From Acholoe squamosa (taxonomy: Eukaryota; Annelida; Polychaeta; Phyllodocida; Polynoidae): a stretch of DNA of 64,000 nucleotides. The stretch's first letter is position 1. Each line of letters begins with the position of its first letter. The translations under genes and the position numbers were made by a program. Shown one piece after another: positions 1 through 12,291 of the stretch. Below the pieces are notes generated by a model. That model had not been told where the DNA came from. It saw nothing but the letters and a program-made list of their open reading frames with translations, and did no database searches. The stretch covers positions 54,330,166 to 54,394,165 of the forward strand of contig OX439044.1 of assembly GCA_949317995.1 (NCBI GenBank), in the 5' to 3' direction.

Positions 1-487
1 CCCTGTATTTTGCAGTAGAAATATTTTTACTGTCAGTTATGTAACCATTTGGGATGCTTTACCTCGTAGTGTGATATGAGGTAAGGTTATCACACGGGGG
101 GGGTGATACGGCGGTTCATGGTTAAACCTATGGAGCCGTCATATTCAACTTAAGATAAAAGCTGAGGTAGACCCCATGTTTACCCCGGATTTATCTTGCG
201 GAAAGCAAGTTCTGTTTGGGAAAGCGAATGAAAATGCAATTAAACTCACTTATCGGTTGTAATTAAAGAATATCTCACCTAGAATAATAGTATAGGGCTG
301 ACTTTTTTTTTAACTCCACGCGGGCTTTCAACTATAGTCTTTACACAAGGCAGAAGGGCACAGACATCCCTAACACAAACCCACAGTGATCTTCAATGAA
401 ACTCCCACAGGCCAAACACCCCCCCCCCCGGGACGAGCCAGCAGTGACACTGATAAGTCAACACTAAGCTGATGTGAGACACCCGTA

Positions 488-489
<2 letters not shown>
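1..489. other. Noncoding, nothing recognised
   Basis: No coding exon or known element was recognised. There are homopolymer runs of G near 97 and of C near 419. Confidence 0.5.

Positions 490-562
<73 letters not shown>
490..562. repeat. Compound (AC)n(AT)n microsatellite
   Basis: An uninterrupted AC run of about 44 nt passes directly into an AT run of about 28 nt. Confidence 0.95.
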
Positions 563-565
<3 letters not shown>

Positions 566-1620
566 AAAATACTGCATGGAATCAGCAGTGGGTCTATCAT
601 TATGGTCGTTGGGCAATGAACAAAACATGTGCTAGCAGGAGCGCCCATGGTATCATATTATTTCTAGAGGAAACTGATATCAAACATCATTTAACCATGA
701 TTTCTATTTCTGCTAAAATAGAATGATTAGCTTCAGTCTTTTTTACAACCTCAATTGTTTTTGGCATTGAGGAACAGAACAGATCTACCTTGTTATCATA
801 AAAAAACCTTTAATGAAGACAGAACCACGAAGCCAGATACTGTGTGAGTGGGGGATAAGATACGGGAGAATCTTTCTCGCAAAGGTTTTCTCTGCAGCTG
901 ACAGTTAATAACAATAGCTCTTGTTCTATGTACTGTTTCCTACAAGACTGTATAGACAAATTATGATGGTTTCCTTGTGCATCTTTGTCATGTTTTTTTT
1001 ACTGAAAGCTAACAAGCACTTCCAATGCATATTCCTGATTTCAACAGTCCAAAACAGTTTTATGCTAGAATATAATTGTTGATAATTCCTCTCAAAGTAA
1101 AATTGGATATTGTATACGTGAGGCACTGCATGTACTGAAGCACGCCTGTTAACAGCCATGGGTGGATACATACAACTGTTTCTACACAGGTTTCGCTACA
1201 TAAGCCTTCACCGGCTGACAGGGTAGTACAGGGGAAGTTGTGAAAGGTCTTCCATTACCTCCCTGTGTAGGGGCAGGATTGAGGTCTTCTGTTTGCCACA
1301 TCCGGCAGTGGGGGTAGCTTTTCACTGAAAGGAAGAAATAACACCTGATAGTGGAGCCTTGAGGAAAATTAACATTTGGCGTATGCCACTGTGCTCAGCA
1401 ATCTTCTTGATGTGTTCTTTACTATCGATTGAGTTTTTTTGGAGTGACCAAGGATATATTATATCATCATTTGAGGAATTTCATTTATGCGATGCAAACC
1501 ACCACTCTTGTGTACCAACATCATGAAAATCCTGAAATGATTTACAAGGATAGTCAAGACTCCAGAGTATGGCAAATCTCAACTTACATGGGATACATGA
1601 GGCTATTTGCAATCCATTCG
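563..1620. other. Noncoding stretch with one short dispersed repeat
   Basis: No gene is supported. Bases 1256-1312 (containing GGATTGAGGTCTTCTGT) recur near 37611-37676, so this part at least is a dispersed repeat. The ORFs here lack any recognisable domain. Confidence 0.5.
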
Positions 1621-1966
1621 CAGGGGCGTAGAAAAAGGAGGGGCCAGGGGGTCCTGGGCCCCCCAAATTATAAAGGAGGTGGGGCCTGAGTAAGTCTGGG
1701 CCCCCCCCCAAATTTGCCAAAAACTCATAAGAAAATGGAAAAGAAGCTAAAGATTGGCATTTCAGATTATATTATTATGGTAATGGGATAGGGTAAATAG
1801 GGGCCTTGGGCTAAAATACAATTCAAAATCCACCAAAAATTACTTTTCTATACAAATTCTATATACAGAAATAGAGGTGTCATCGTGCTTGAGCCGAAAA
1901 TTCAAAGTAGTTTTGCTAGGGCCCTCACTGGGCCCCCTCAATGAAGATTTGCCTCCTACGCCTCTG
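1621..1966. mobile_element. MITE-like element with CAGGGGCGTAG ends
   Basis: The left end reads CAGGGGCGTAG and the right end CTACGCCTCTG, a near-perfect 11-bp terminal inverted repeat around 346 bp. The interior has runs of GGGCCCCC type and no transposase. Such termini are common in non-autonomous hAT-like elements. A clear 8-bp target duplication is not visible (only ATTC is shared by the flanks), so the superfamily is uncertain. Confidence 0.6.
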
Positions 1967-3859
1967 ATTCAAAGACAAGTTTGATAATTTCTGGGATCAG
2001 AATAGGAATTTGGATGTAGCCGGTGGTCTAACCTCTGCATGATAAGGACCTGGAGCAAGCAAATAGAGGAGGTGGTCCCTTCTGACCTTATCCTAACTGG
2101 CGACCTTCTAGATGACAGACAACCTCTGAGGGGTCTCTACAGGGAGTGGCTAGGTCCATACACGATGATAAATACCCCAGTTACTGCCTAATTACAGAGA
2201 CACATGGGTTACTGAAGCCCATGCCTGTGATTTACCTTTCCTGCAGCTCCTGTCCTGTCTCCTCCAGGGTCCCTGAGTACTCTGTAGTTGCACCAGGCAG
2301 GATTTGGTTAAGTTGCAGCATAATGTGGGGATAAGTGATACTACCTCTTTATATACCTTGCCAATCTAGCTGGCTCTACTCATTAACTACATCTTATATA
2401 GATATATTTCAGCAAGCTGTGATCATTAATTTGTAATCTAAAATTCTCTCAAAACTACAATTACTTGCGTCCGATGAACAGTCTTATGGATATCACTGTG
2501 CGTTAAGCGCTGGTTCCACAGACCTACATAGTATACAGACACTGCAATATGGAGAAAGATCAGAGGCTACTTATACTGCTGCTAATGCAGTAAACCCCAG
2601 GAGAATTCCGGCAGGGCAGGTAGCTTCTGCTAATAGGATGCACTTATCTAGGAGCCTAATGCATCGAAGCAGGTGTGGATAGGAACATGGTATGAGCTTG
2701 TCTCTTGGGTTTAAGATAATGGCCCCAGCCGCAATCTGTCAGAAATCCCATGACACTTGGAGTGAATACTGCCTCTGAGTTACCTGGATCCATTCACTCC
2801 ATCCAGGTTTATATTTTGCCATTAGGTATGAAATGTCCAGAGTAAAAATCTACATTGTCACTTAGTAAAAACTTTTAAGTGTTAGAATCGACCTTTCAGC
2901 CCAATAACTGTTAACATTACCTCCAACGAGCAACTCATTGATAGGCCTAAATATTGTGCCTCTTATCTGCTCATTGCTACCCATCTCTAATTTAATGATC
3001 ATTAAGGTCCCAAAACATCAGCAGTTTTAGTTACTAGAGTTAGTATCTGGGTTGTTTTGACAATTGCCATCAATTACATGGCTGTTATTCTCTGTTGTAC
3101 AGCTGAAACCACTAAAAAGTCAAGACTAACTGTAGTGACAACATTCTCATGCCATTGCTTTTTGTTTCACAAAGTTCACGGCATGTAACTTGATAAGGAA
3201 CGAATACTGGTTGCATGCTGGTCTCAAATGTAGATAGATTATTTGTACATTGCATGGAAGCAAGGTAGTAGAGTAAGCTCTGAAGTTTCCTTGTCCGAAT
3301 AGTATATCTTTGAACTGCAAGTCTAACGAAGAAAGAAAGGAGCAAATGACCTGAATAACATCAGATGGAAGGGAGAGTTTTCAAGCTATGGACTAGCAAG
3401 AATCGTCACTCGACCCCCCAGTGAGAACGGAATAATGAAGAGCTTAGAAATGAATCATTCTGCTATCCTGCCTAATTGGTATCTGGGGACAGATATTGCC
3501 CACCGGGAGAATGCCTGGGAACTACTAGACTGTATAGACAATGCACTGTTCGTGTTGACGTTACAGGTGTGGGTCAAAATATGTCGACCTCACTGGCCCC
3601 ACTGGCCCATTTTAAAAACCTACGATCGCAAATAGAACTAAAATGTAAAGAATATGCTATGTGGTCATTTGCTTGCATAGCAAGGTCCAGTTAAAATGTT
3701 AAAATGAGTTCCAGGGGCCTTCGTTTACCCTTGTTGGTCACCCTGCAGCACCGACAATGGCTGACTGCCTGCAAACAAGAGAAATGTGTTCCCAGCATTT
3801 CTTCATAATGAACAGGTACTTTGCATAAGAACTAGGTCCCTATCTATAAAGTGTAGAGA
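1967..3859. other. Noncoding stretch, nothing recognised
   Basis: The ORFs are short (under 85 codons) with no domain, signal peptide or credible splice-linked partner. Confidence 0.45.
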
Positions 3860-3939
3860 ATATGTGGATCAACACAGTAAAAGGTATACCCATGCACCCC
3901 CTCGCAGGCATATACCTTTTACCGTGTTGATCCACATAT
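3860..3939. repeat. 29-bp inverted repeat (hairpin)
   Basis: The arms 3860-3888 and 3911-3939 are reverse complements with one mismatch, around a 22-nt loop rich in C. It could be a very short MITE or a cruciform-forming scar. Confidence 0.8.
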
Positions 3940-4607
3940 GTCGTTGTATGACCCAACAGATTTAATGTGGCTGGCTACCATGCCAAACACGGCCTCTGCG
4001 CATGTTTCTGCTTCATGGTTAGTGAAAGGATCCCAAAACCGTATCTACAGATTGGCTAGAGAGAGAAGAGAATTTCAACCTTCTGTTGACCCTGCAGGCG
4101 CTTGTATCAATGAGGCCACTGAATTGTACATATGGAGTGCAGAGACAGAAGCCACTCTGCATGGTAGAGTTTGGTTATTCTCATGAGATATTTATTTCAA
4201 TATTGAAGAAAACAACAATACAAAAGTGCCCGGGATCATGCAATCATAATACATTTTCTGAATGCTGAATGTTGCTGAGAATTTTATGGGAAAGTTATAC
4301 ATTATAGTTACTCTTCAGTGACATACCATGCATATTAAATGGTAAAATGCTCTACAGTTGTATGGCAGCTGTATGGATGAGTATCTCATAAACTAAAAAG
4401 ATGTTATTTAAGTCTTGTGATGAAAATTTGATGAAACTTAGCTCTACTTTTAGCCTATGGGCACCATCCACCGTAAGCAAAGTTACGTCGAGTGAGTGTA
4501 GCGGTGATGATCCTAAAGCATGAATAAGACTAGAACTTCATTTTGCTTGTTATCAACCATACCTCTTTGATCATCTATATGTTTGTTAGCCTAATTTGAA
4601 CTCATCT

Positions 4608-5652
4608 GGGGGGTGTTACACAAACAGCGATTATGGCATTACGATCATCATAACGATCAAAGTGCATTACAGAAATAAAAAAATCATTCATAAAAATTGT
4701 AAAAGATGTCTCATTATGTGTCAAAGAGGAAACCTGCATTACACAATACTTTTCTTGTAAATCTTCTCTTGTTGTTTTCACAATGATTTTTCTTTAAAGA
4801 GAGAAATGGCCAGATCACAAAGTAGGTGCTGCAAGTTGGTAACGATTATTATAGATTATGTATAAATTAGGTTAGGCAATAACCAGAGTCTAGGAAATTG
4901 ATAAATGAAGTCTAGAATGACCAGGAAATTAATATGTGTGTTTGGGAATAAAGAGATGAAGTCAAGAAAATAAGAGGGGAGGTCAGACATGATGAGATGA
5001 AGTCAGGAAATAATTAAGTGAGGTTGAAAATTATTTAATAAGGTCAGGAAATTAATAAGTGATGGGGATAGTCATTCTAGACCTCCCTCATTAATTTTCT
5101 AACTTCATCTCATTATTTCTGATCTTACTCATTAATTTCCTGACTTCATCAAATAATTTTGAACATCGCATATTACTTTCCTGTCTTCCTAAAATAATTC
5201 CAGACATCACATATTAATTTTCTGACTTCTTCAAATAATATATCGACATCACACATAAATTTCCTAACTTATTGAAATTGTTCTTGACATCATCTATTTA
5301 TTTCCTGACTTCACCTGAGTATTTCCGCCTTTATTGGTAGTTTCTGACCTATTAGATCAGTGAGACCCTATAACAATAAATATTGTTATAAAGATGAACA
5401 CAGATCGTTATAAAGATGAACACAGAGATTTGGTTATAAAGGTGCACACAAAAGTGATGTTTTCTACCAGAAGTCTCGTTATTACACACTTAAGCCTGAA
5501 ATCCACTGGTCAAATCATCGTTATGACAACGACTATCGTTATTACATGTGTTAGCTATTGTGTAACTGTTCCTCAGAATTAACTTTATAATAATCATACT
5601 TACAAAGAGGAAATGATGTAACGATGAATCGTTGTTTTGCATAACGTGCCCC
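4608..5652. mobile_element. Foldback element of opposed degenerate repeats
   Basis: The ends resemble each other when inverted: the left starts GGGGTG then CAAACAGCGATT, and the right inverts to GGGGCAC then AAAACAACGATT. Inside, the left half (about 4889-5060) holds degenerate units like GAAGTCAGGAAATAATTAAG, and the right half (about 5085-5330) holds their complement, such as ATTTCCTGACTTCATC. The whole could fold into a long imperfect stem. Subterminal parts carry repeated AACGATC/GATCGTTA motifs. There is no coding capacity. This matches foldback-type DNA transposons, but no target duplication was identified. Confidence 0.6.
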
Positions 5653-6364
5653 TAGTTTTCAATGTTTGAAGATTGAAAGATGTGCTATTTTTTGAAGCAA
5701 GTACGCCCATGCCCTTGCCGTTTTTACATAACCCGATTTCTATTAGCTATGATGGCAACTTAATGCTTGTTCATATATCCCTCCTTCAATAGACCTACAC
5801 TTTACCTCCATCTGTGCTCATGTGCCATGCACTAACCATGATGATCACAATAATGATAATGATCATAGCTCCATCATGCATTGTTGGGCATAAATCTAAG
5901 TCCTTATACACTTATTGTCTGCATGATGCCGCCAAGTCTGTGTTGCTATGTCTTCACCACTCACTTGGGCAGTGTAGATCTAGGCAAATCTACTAACCCA
6001 CACTGCATAGTAGCATTACACCGACCAGGGCAATCAATTCATGCCGCCCTACATAAAAATGTGTGCAAATGTGTGGTGGGGTGGCTGTTCTGGATAATAG
6101 AACCTTCCCAGGAATACATCATCCCACTTTCCCTTTGTGTCCACTATATTTCCGCTCCTCCACAGACAAGGAGAATATCAAATGTGCTGTACACCCTGAG
6201 ATTTCCGTCGATAAAATGCAAAATAACATTTGAAATCCAATTAGTTTGCCTACTACTATCTCACAGTTATGGGTGACTATAACAATTCTCATTATTTGGA
6301 AATAGTATGTCAGTTGCTCTGATGTTCGCCAAATGTACAAATCCTGGATGGCATGTTTTTGTAG
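5653..6364. other. Noncoding stretch upstream of the LINE tail
   Basis: A 131-codon ORF at 5881-6276 has no recognisable domain and is judged to be chance. Confidence 0.45.
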
Positions 6365-9300
6365 TTTGAATTCACTTTATTTGTCTTAATACTTAACTAG
6401 ATACATTCATGAAGGTAGAAACAATATTATTCACAATCACAAATAGTTCAAGATAAATAGACAGATACAGATGTTAATCTATATTTAGTTTAACAAAGAG
6501 CAAATGATAGATAATAATATTATTATAAAGGATTAAATTGAGACAAAAAAGAAGGCAGAGGACCTCATCCCCACAAGAGTGTATGGGTTGGTACTTCTGG
6601 TCCTACCTGACTTATATAGATTAGTTGAAACTTATGACGCATTGATATATAGATACGATTTGGAGAAAAAACACAGGGGGTGAATCTGAGTAGACTAAAG
6701 CGGTAACAGTGAGCTTTATGAATACAGAGAAGTTATCATACACACAAAGGCTAATAGTGGTTTGTCAGTCCTCATCATAGGGTAGTAACCTTTTCATGAA
6801 AATAATTGTATCATTTTTAAAGTTGGTAATTTCCGGGGTGTTTCTTCGGTCCTAGATAAGGAGTTCCAAGCAACAGCACCATGGAATTCTATACTCCTAG
6901 CATAAGATAGACAGTTTGGGGTAATACATTTAACAGTAGGAGCATCATGTAGACGAGTAATAATATTTCTCTTGTCTTTATACATGTCACATCTCGATCT
7001 ATTGTACATATAGTTTATTAAGTGAGCATATCTTCTGTCCTCCAACATGTTTACACCGGTAATATTATGTACATATTTTGTATTAGTTAAATGAGGAACA
7101 ATACCATGGAACAAATTTTCAAGCACCTATTTTGAGCATATTGGAGAGGGTCCAGATATTTCTCATAGGTTGTCATAAAACAAATGTCCACATACTCCAT
7201 ATAAGGTAGAATCGTAGACTTGTAAATTTGTACTGCTAGTTTGACATCAAGATATCTTTTTAATAAACACAATTTTTAAGTCTTATAAGTTTTGGTTTTC
7301 ACTTGATTACTTAAATGCAGGTTATATATAGTGAAGTAGAGGATCCAATATTACGCCTAGATACTTATAAGTGGGTACCAATTGTAAAAGATGATCATTA
7401 AGTCTAATGTTGGCTGTCAAGGTGTTTAATCTCCTTGTACTAGAGAGGAAAAACATAATTTTTGTTTTAGAGGCATTGATAGATAGTTTATTTTGAATAC
7501 ACCAGGTTTCATAAGCCTCTAGGTCATTTTGCAAATATGTTTTAGCATTTTCAAAGTAATTTTGAGATGAATATATAACTGTATCATCAGCATAAAGTCT
7601 AACATCACAATTTTTCACACATTTAATAACATCGTTGACATAAATTAAATATAGTAAAGGACCCAATATTGAGCCCTGTGGTACACCACATATCACCTTT
7701 GCTCTACCTGAAAGTATGCCATTAACAAAGGTCGTTTGGTATCTATTTTCTAGATAATTTTTAAACCAGTGGTAAGTGTTGGAGCGAATGCCATAATGAT
7801 GTATTTTAGTTAAGAGGACAGAATGGTCTACGGTATCAAAGGCTTTCTTAAGATCGATAAAAGCAGCTACTGTTGAGTTGCCCACATTCAAATTTCTTTT
7901 AACATCATCAGTAAATTTTGCTAGTGTATCAACTGTACTGAAACCAGATCTAAATCCACCTTGTTTGGGTGTTAGTATATTTTCTTAAATCAAGAAACCA
8001 TATACACCATTGTGTACAATTTTTTTCTAATAATTTACATGGTAAGGGTAGAAGTGAAATTGGTCTATAGTTATTTTCTAGTTTAAGATCACCCGTCTTG
8101 GGGATTGGGGTGACTCTCAATATTTTCCAAGAATCAGGGATACAATTTTGGGCGAAAGATAGGTTAAAGATTTTGACTAATTTTGAGGGAGCATGTTTAA
8201 AGATAGTTTTTAATATGGTACTAGAGATATTATCAATGGCTGAGGATGTAATCATATTTATGTCGTGTACCAGTTTTACCTCCTCTTGGACATTCTTTTC
8301 AATATTATCAATTTGGTTCATCACACGTTCATCATAAGGTTTCCATGGTATAAATAGATTTTTGGCAAGCAAGGGACCAATATTGGCAAAGTACTGATTT
8401 ATAAAGTCTGAAACTTTTTCATCATCTATTGGAGCATCATTATTTTCATAATCTACAAGAGAAATTTTATTTGAGCGATTTGGGTGACACAGTAGTAAAT
8501 TATTAATGATTCTCCAGAATTTTTTGTGATCATTTTTATAGGTTTCAAGTTGCTCCTTAAAAAAGTTTTTCCTCGCTTTGTCTATAATCTTATTTGCTTT
8601 ATTTCATGCTTCACATAATGATTTCCAGTCTTCATCATTACCAGAGCGTCTTGCTTTCCAAAGTTTAGTATTTTTATCTCGGATAGTCTCATATACATTT
8701 TGAGACATCTACGGATCCCTATATTTATTTACCAAGAACTTATGGACTGGACAGTATTTATCTAAGGTTTTTCTTATAGGTGATTCCATATGTGACCAAG
8801 CACAGTTAACATCATTAGTATGGTTAAATTCAGTCTAATCATAAGCGTCAAATTCCCTCAATAAGATATCATTATCCAGTTTTGAATAGGACCTACCGGT
8901 AATATAAATCTTCTCATTTTTTGTTTTCCATTTTTTTCTTACCAAGAAAACTGGAAGATGATCAGTTATAGAGTTGTTACAAACACCAGTATAAATATAA
9001 TTCCTTCTTAGGTTGGTGAAAATTAAGTCTAATATTGACTTTTTCCTTGTACCAGACTTAATTACTTGGTTTGAACCCATACCCTTCATTTTATTCAACA
9101 AGTCGTGCACTACATCACTATCATCGACAATATTGAAGTGAAAGTCTCCCATAGCTATTATTTCATATTGATCTTTATCATCAATTGTAGAGACCGCCTC
9201 AATTAGTGTGTCAATAAAAGCTACTTTAGACCCATCTGGAGGTCTGTATATATTAAATAACAGAATAGGTTTCATATGATCCTTGGTGATAACAATACAT

Positions 9301-9650
9301 TGAAGTTCAATGTTAGAGTCAGAGTGAAAAAGTGTAGAAAATTTATCATAATCATGTATTAATCCATGTTTAATATAGATACATACACCATCACCAATTT
9401 TGATGTTTCCTTTTTTGTCTAAGACCTGTCTATCTAATCTATAACGATTGTAACCAGAAAATTGATAATCAGATTCATCGTCTTCACTCTTAAACCATGT
9501 TTCAGAAAAAGTAAAGGCTTCAAAATTGGCTGGATAAATTTCAGCACAGATACTAGCATAATTACATTTGATACTATGAGCATTCATATGCATCAGACGT
9601 AAACCCTTGGTGCTTGTTAGGTTATTCAATGAGATGTGTTGCATGAAATA
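6365..9650 (-). mobile_element. Non-LTR retrotransposon (CR1/Jockey-type LINE), decayed
   Basis: A minus-strand element of about 3.3 kb with an APE-type endonuclease (8835-9644), a hinge (about 8373-8834), a reverse transcriptase (about 7322-8372) and a C-terminal region (about 6794-7272). On its strand an AATAAA lies near 6377-6382, a plausible 3' end. The reverse transcriptase resembles the CR1/Jockey group more than L1 or RTE. Several stops and frameshifts show it is no longer active. The 5' boundary is not fixed: the NADAR ORF at 9970-10531 on the same strand could belong to the element. Confidence 0.85.
6794..9644 (-). pseudogene. LINE ORF2: endonuclease-reverse transcriptase, broken
   Basis: This ORF encoded the endonuclease and reverse transcriptase that copy the LINE RNA into the genome. 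Residues 1-269 form an APE-like endonuclease: an early LMHMNAHSI strand, FSETWF, a GY-RLDR segment, MGDFHF-N, and a terminal ITDHLPVFL carrying the catalytic aspartate-histidine pair. The hinge stays in the same frame but has three in-frame stops (near 8836, 8711 and 8605). The reverse transcriptase core has PIPKTGD, NYRPISLL, FIDLKKAFDTVDH, GVPQGSILGPLLYLIYVNDV and the catalytic LYADDTVIYS. A frameshift lies near 8010 and at least two more lie below 7322. A C-terminal stretch with WNSL near 6860 is typical of this LINE group. The catalytic motifs survive, so decay is moderate. Confidence 0.9.
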
Positions 9651-9969
9651 AATAATACAGATTTATAATAAACAAGAGACATTGTTACAAAGTAGTGTTT
9701 CCATTCATAGCTACAAACAGCGCCCCCCCCCCAGACTCCATAAACAGTTTGCAAAATAAATACCACAAAAGGGGCATAGGCCTTAATGCCACACCCTATA
9801 CCGGTATAATATATTTTCATTGGTTGATACAAGTTGGTTGAACTACTGCAGCATGTCAGCAGTTTGATAATCGGCAACACCATAGCGCGCAGTAGAGAAA
9901 ACTTTACAAATTGTCAAGTGAGCAATACAACCATATGTAATAGTGTACACAAACATTACTATAGAAAAA

Positions 9970-10531
9970 TTATATTTTGTCTTTTCTAGCATCCTGTAGG
10001 CGAATTTCTTCTGATGTTGGTAGTGGGTTTTCATCTCTATGTTTGTACCTGATTTTCATGAGCATTTCTCCAAGTTTATTGGAACATTCGTATTGGTTGT
10101 GGGCCACATTATTTATAATTATCTGGTCTCGTTGTCCCAGATGGAAACCTGTACCATAGGTAGTGTGGTATGTAACCTTGTATAGGGACTTTCCTTGGGA
10201 GTTGACTAGTGTTTGTAAGAGGTTAGGTTGTGCCCAACTTGATTTCGAGCAGTTGGGTCATTACCTCTTCGTCGATGTCATACCAGTCATTTGTCCTGTT
10301 GCATAGTTTAGCTGCATACATGCTATCTATTGGGGATTCAGCAGCAAGCACCCTTCTCAAGATGTTCATCTGATTACTAACTACACACATTTTTGCATGG
10401 TAGGCTCTTTCCACAGAATCGTACTGCTGGTTTTCAAATGTAATGGGACATTTGTATAGATTAGAAAAAATAGAATGTTCCCCCTGGAAAGCTAGCCCGT
10501 CTGGAGTTTCAACCGTTTTTGCATTCATCAC
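9970..10531 (-). pseudogene. NADAR-domain protein ORF with one frameshift
   Basis: NADAR (YbiA-like) proteins are N-glycosidases or related enzymes acting on riboflavin intermediates or ADP-ribose-type substrates. The N-terminal part (10223-10531) shows the diagnostic FQGEHSIFSNLYKCPITF and then YDSVERAYHAKM. The frame then stops, but removing one T in the run near 10236 continues it as IKWAQPNLLQTL, ending with YGTGFHLGQRD and NKLGEMLMKIR, the usual NADAR C-terminus, and a stop at 9970-9972. So this is a nearly complete domain of about 185 residues with a single +1 frameshift. It lies 325 bp upstream of the LINE ORF2 on the same strand and overlaps an upstream ORF by ATGA. It may be a LINE-associated ORF or an independent gene; the frameshift could also be an assembly error. 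Confidence 0.8.
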
Positions 10532-10800
10532 TCTGTAGACTTATCTGTACCTCTTCCACGCCCTGGGCAAAATGATAAAGGCCATGTGGTATGACTACTC
10601 AGTACAACTGCATGGGGACCCTCTGACTCGTGCTGAATATGTCTAGCCTTAGCATGTTTAGAAATACCCTTCTTAAGGGATCCTGAACAGTGTAGCACAG
10701 TCACCATGGACACGGCTTCCCTACTCAATAGTCTGATTAGCTGACCAACGTCACGTGAAAATGAGAGTTGCTGCAGCAACTGCTGCGTGATCTTCCAGCT
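10528..10800 (-). other. ORF overlapping the NADAR start, function unknown
   Basis: On the minus strand an open frame runs from an AG-bounded position near 10800 to a stop that overlaps the NADAR ATG (ATGA). The translation begins SWKITQQLLQQLSFS and contains SRDVGQLIRLLSRE, a likely helix. No family was recognised. The tight overlap suggests it is either the 5' part of the NADAR transcript or a preceding exon. Confidence 0.3.
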
Positions 10801-12230
10801 CTAATGACTATGCTGGACTCCTGCTAACCAATTTAGCTAATCTTGCCAAGATGGTCTCACTACAATCAAGGGCCACTAGAATTTAATGTGTTTTTTTTTC
10901 ACTTCTTTTTGTTGTTGATAGATTTGACCTTTATTTGTGGATACATTGATCCCTGTTAAACACATGCACATTATACATCCAAAAAAAAAATAAATATTTG
11001 CCCATTCCATAAATTATTAACTTATATAAATAGTCTAAATGATGTAGCTATAAGCACAGTGATTCTTTCTCAATTGCGAATCCTGTGTCAACTTACAGTA
11101 CATGATCGAGATCAGAGTTTTGAGCTGCTTTCAACTCAACATCTGGGTCTGATCTGAATGTAATATATAATGAATAGACTTGAATGAATGCTTTTCAGGG
11201 GATGATATAGGCAAGATATTTTTATTTACCTTTAAAATTGAAGAAATTTCAAGTTTTTCTCTTGCGAGTTAGAGCGGACAAGAAAGACCTCCGCCATATT
11301 GGATTCTTGTTTACCAACATGGCTAGCTGGGACCGTTGAGAAATACACTCCATTTACACACGTTAAAAGACATTTGAGGCATCGTGAAATTAATAAAAAA
11401 AAAAGAATATATATTCTATTACTAATACCAAGCTCCAAGCGATAATTTGAAGGCTAAATTTCCTCAAAATGGCCATGATATGATGAGTTGATATTGTATC
11501 ACTTCGCAATGCGAGAAGACGAATAGTCTATCCAGTATACACCAGGCGGCGCCACAGGTACTGTTGACAGAATGGTTAAGATGCATGGCCGGTTGTTCGC
11601 TTAGAAAGGTTACGCTTTTTTTATATTAAATACAGCTATAATATCAAGGAATCTAGTCGACAGGGAGGTAGAATAAGGTTCAAGGATGTTCTGCCCAAAG
11701 TATATCATTTCATTTGGTATATATACTTCACAAATGGAGGAAATATGTTGGTGTCAACTCGTAGTCAAGGTATGTCCGGTCCACTGTCAATATTTGGGTT
11801 CTTTATCCCGATATATGGGAACCTGTTTCATTCACTTATAGCATTTAAATCAGTGCCGAAACTCGATAACCATGCTAGAAACCCATCAAGCATGCGTGTA
11901 TATATATATTGCTCTCATGAAATAGTTTCTTCCTAACTGATAACCATGTGTCAATAGCAAAATAAATTTAAAGTTTCGAACTGCACAAAATATCTTAGTT
12001 TTCAAATCGAAGGCAGTTCATCTTGCACAAGTTTATATTGTTTTGCGGGGGCAGTACGTTCATCCTTTTATGAATATGGACTTAGGATATATTATCCTGT
12101 TATGTGATACAATGGATACTTAGTATAAGTAGTTTCGCTGAGTAAGAGCATCTGGGGATTAGAAAGAATCTGATGAAAGCTGAGCAGCAAATGCATATTT
12201 CTCTTTTTAGTCAAAACTTAATGTGTTGGT
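10801..12230. other. Noncoding stretch, no confident gene
   Basis: A YY1-like CAATATGGCGG on the minus strand near 11293-11303 overlaps a short ATG frame, but nothing further supports an exon. A plus-strand ORF at 11745-11936 with a GN motif was considered as TM1 of the receptor and rejected. Confidence 0.4.
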
Positions 12231-12291
12231 CAAAACCTAGGATGGACTTATAGGAAGGTTATACCTTCCTATAAGTCCATCCTAGGTTTTG
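12231..12291. repeat. Perfect 29-bp inverted repeat, 3-nt loop
   Basis: The arms 12231-12259 and 12263-12291 are exact reverse complements (left begins CAAAACCTAGGATGG) separated by TAT. It would form a long stable hairpin in RNA or a cruciform in DNA. Confidence 0.95.

Noticed and set aside
5881..6276. 131-codon ORF as a gene
   Set aside because: No domain, no signal peptide, no splice partners, and codon content typical of chance ORFs in this AT-rich DNA.
11232..11438. Minus-strand ATG with a YY1-like CAATATGGCGG as a first exon
   Set aside because: Only about 21 codons before a stop and no linked downstream exon on the minus strand.
11745..11936. Plus-strand ORF with a GN motif and NP-SMRV as a possible TM1 exon of the receptor
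   Set aside because: The hydrophobic stretch is too short and polar after GN, there is no conserved LR-P-N pattern, and no donor in phase 1 follows.
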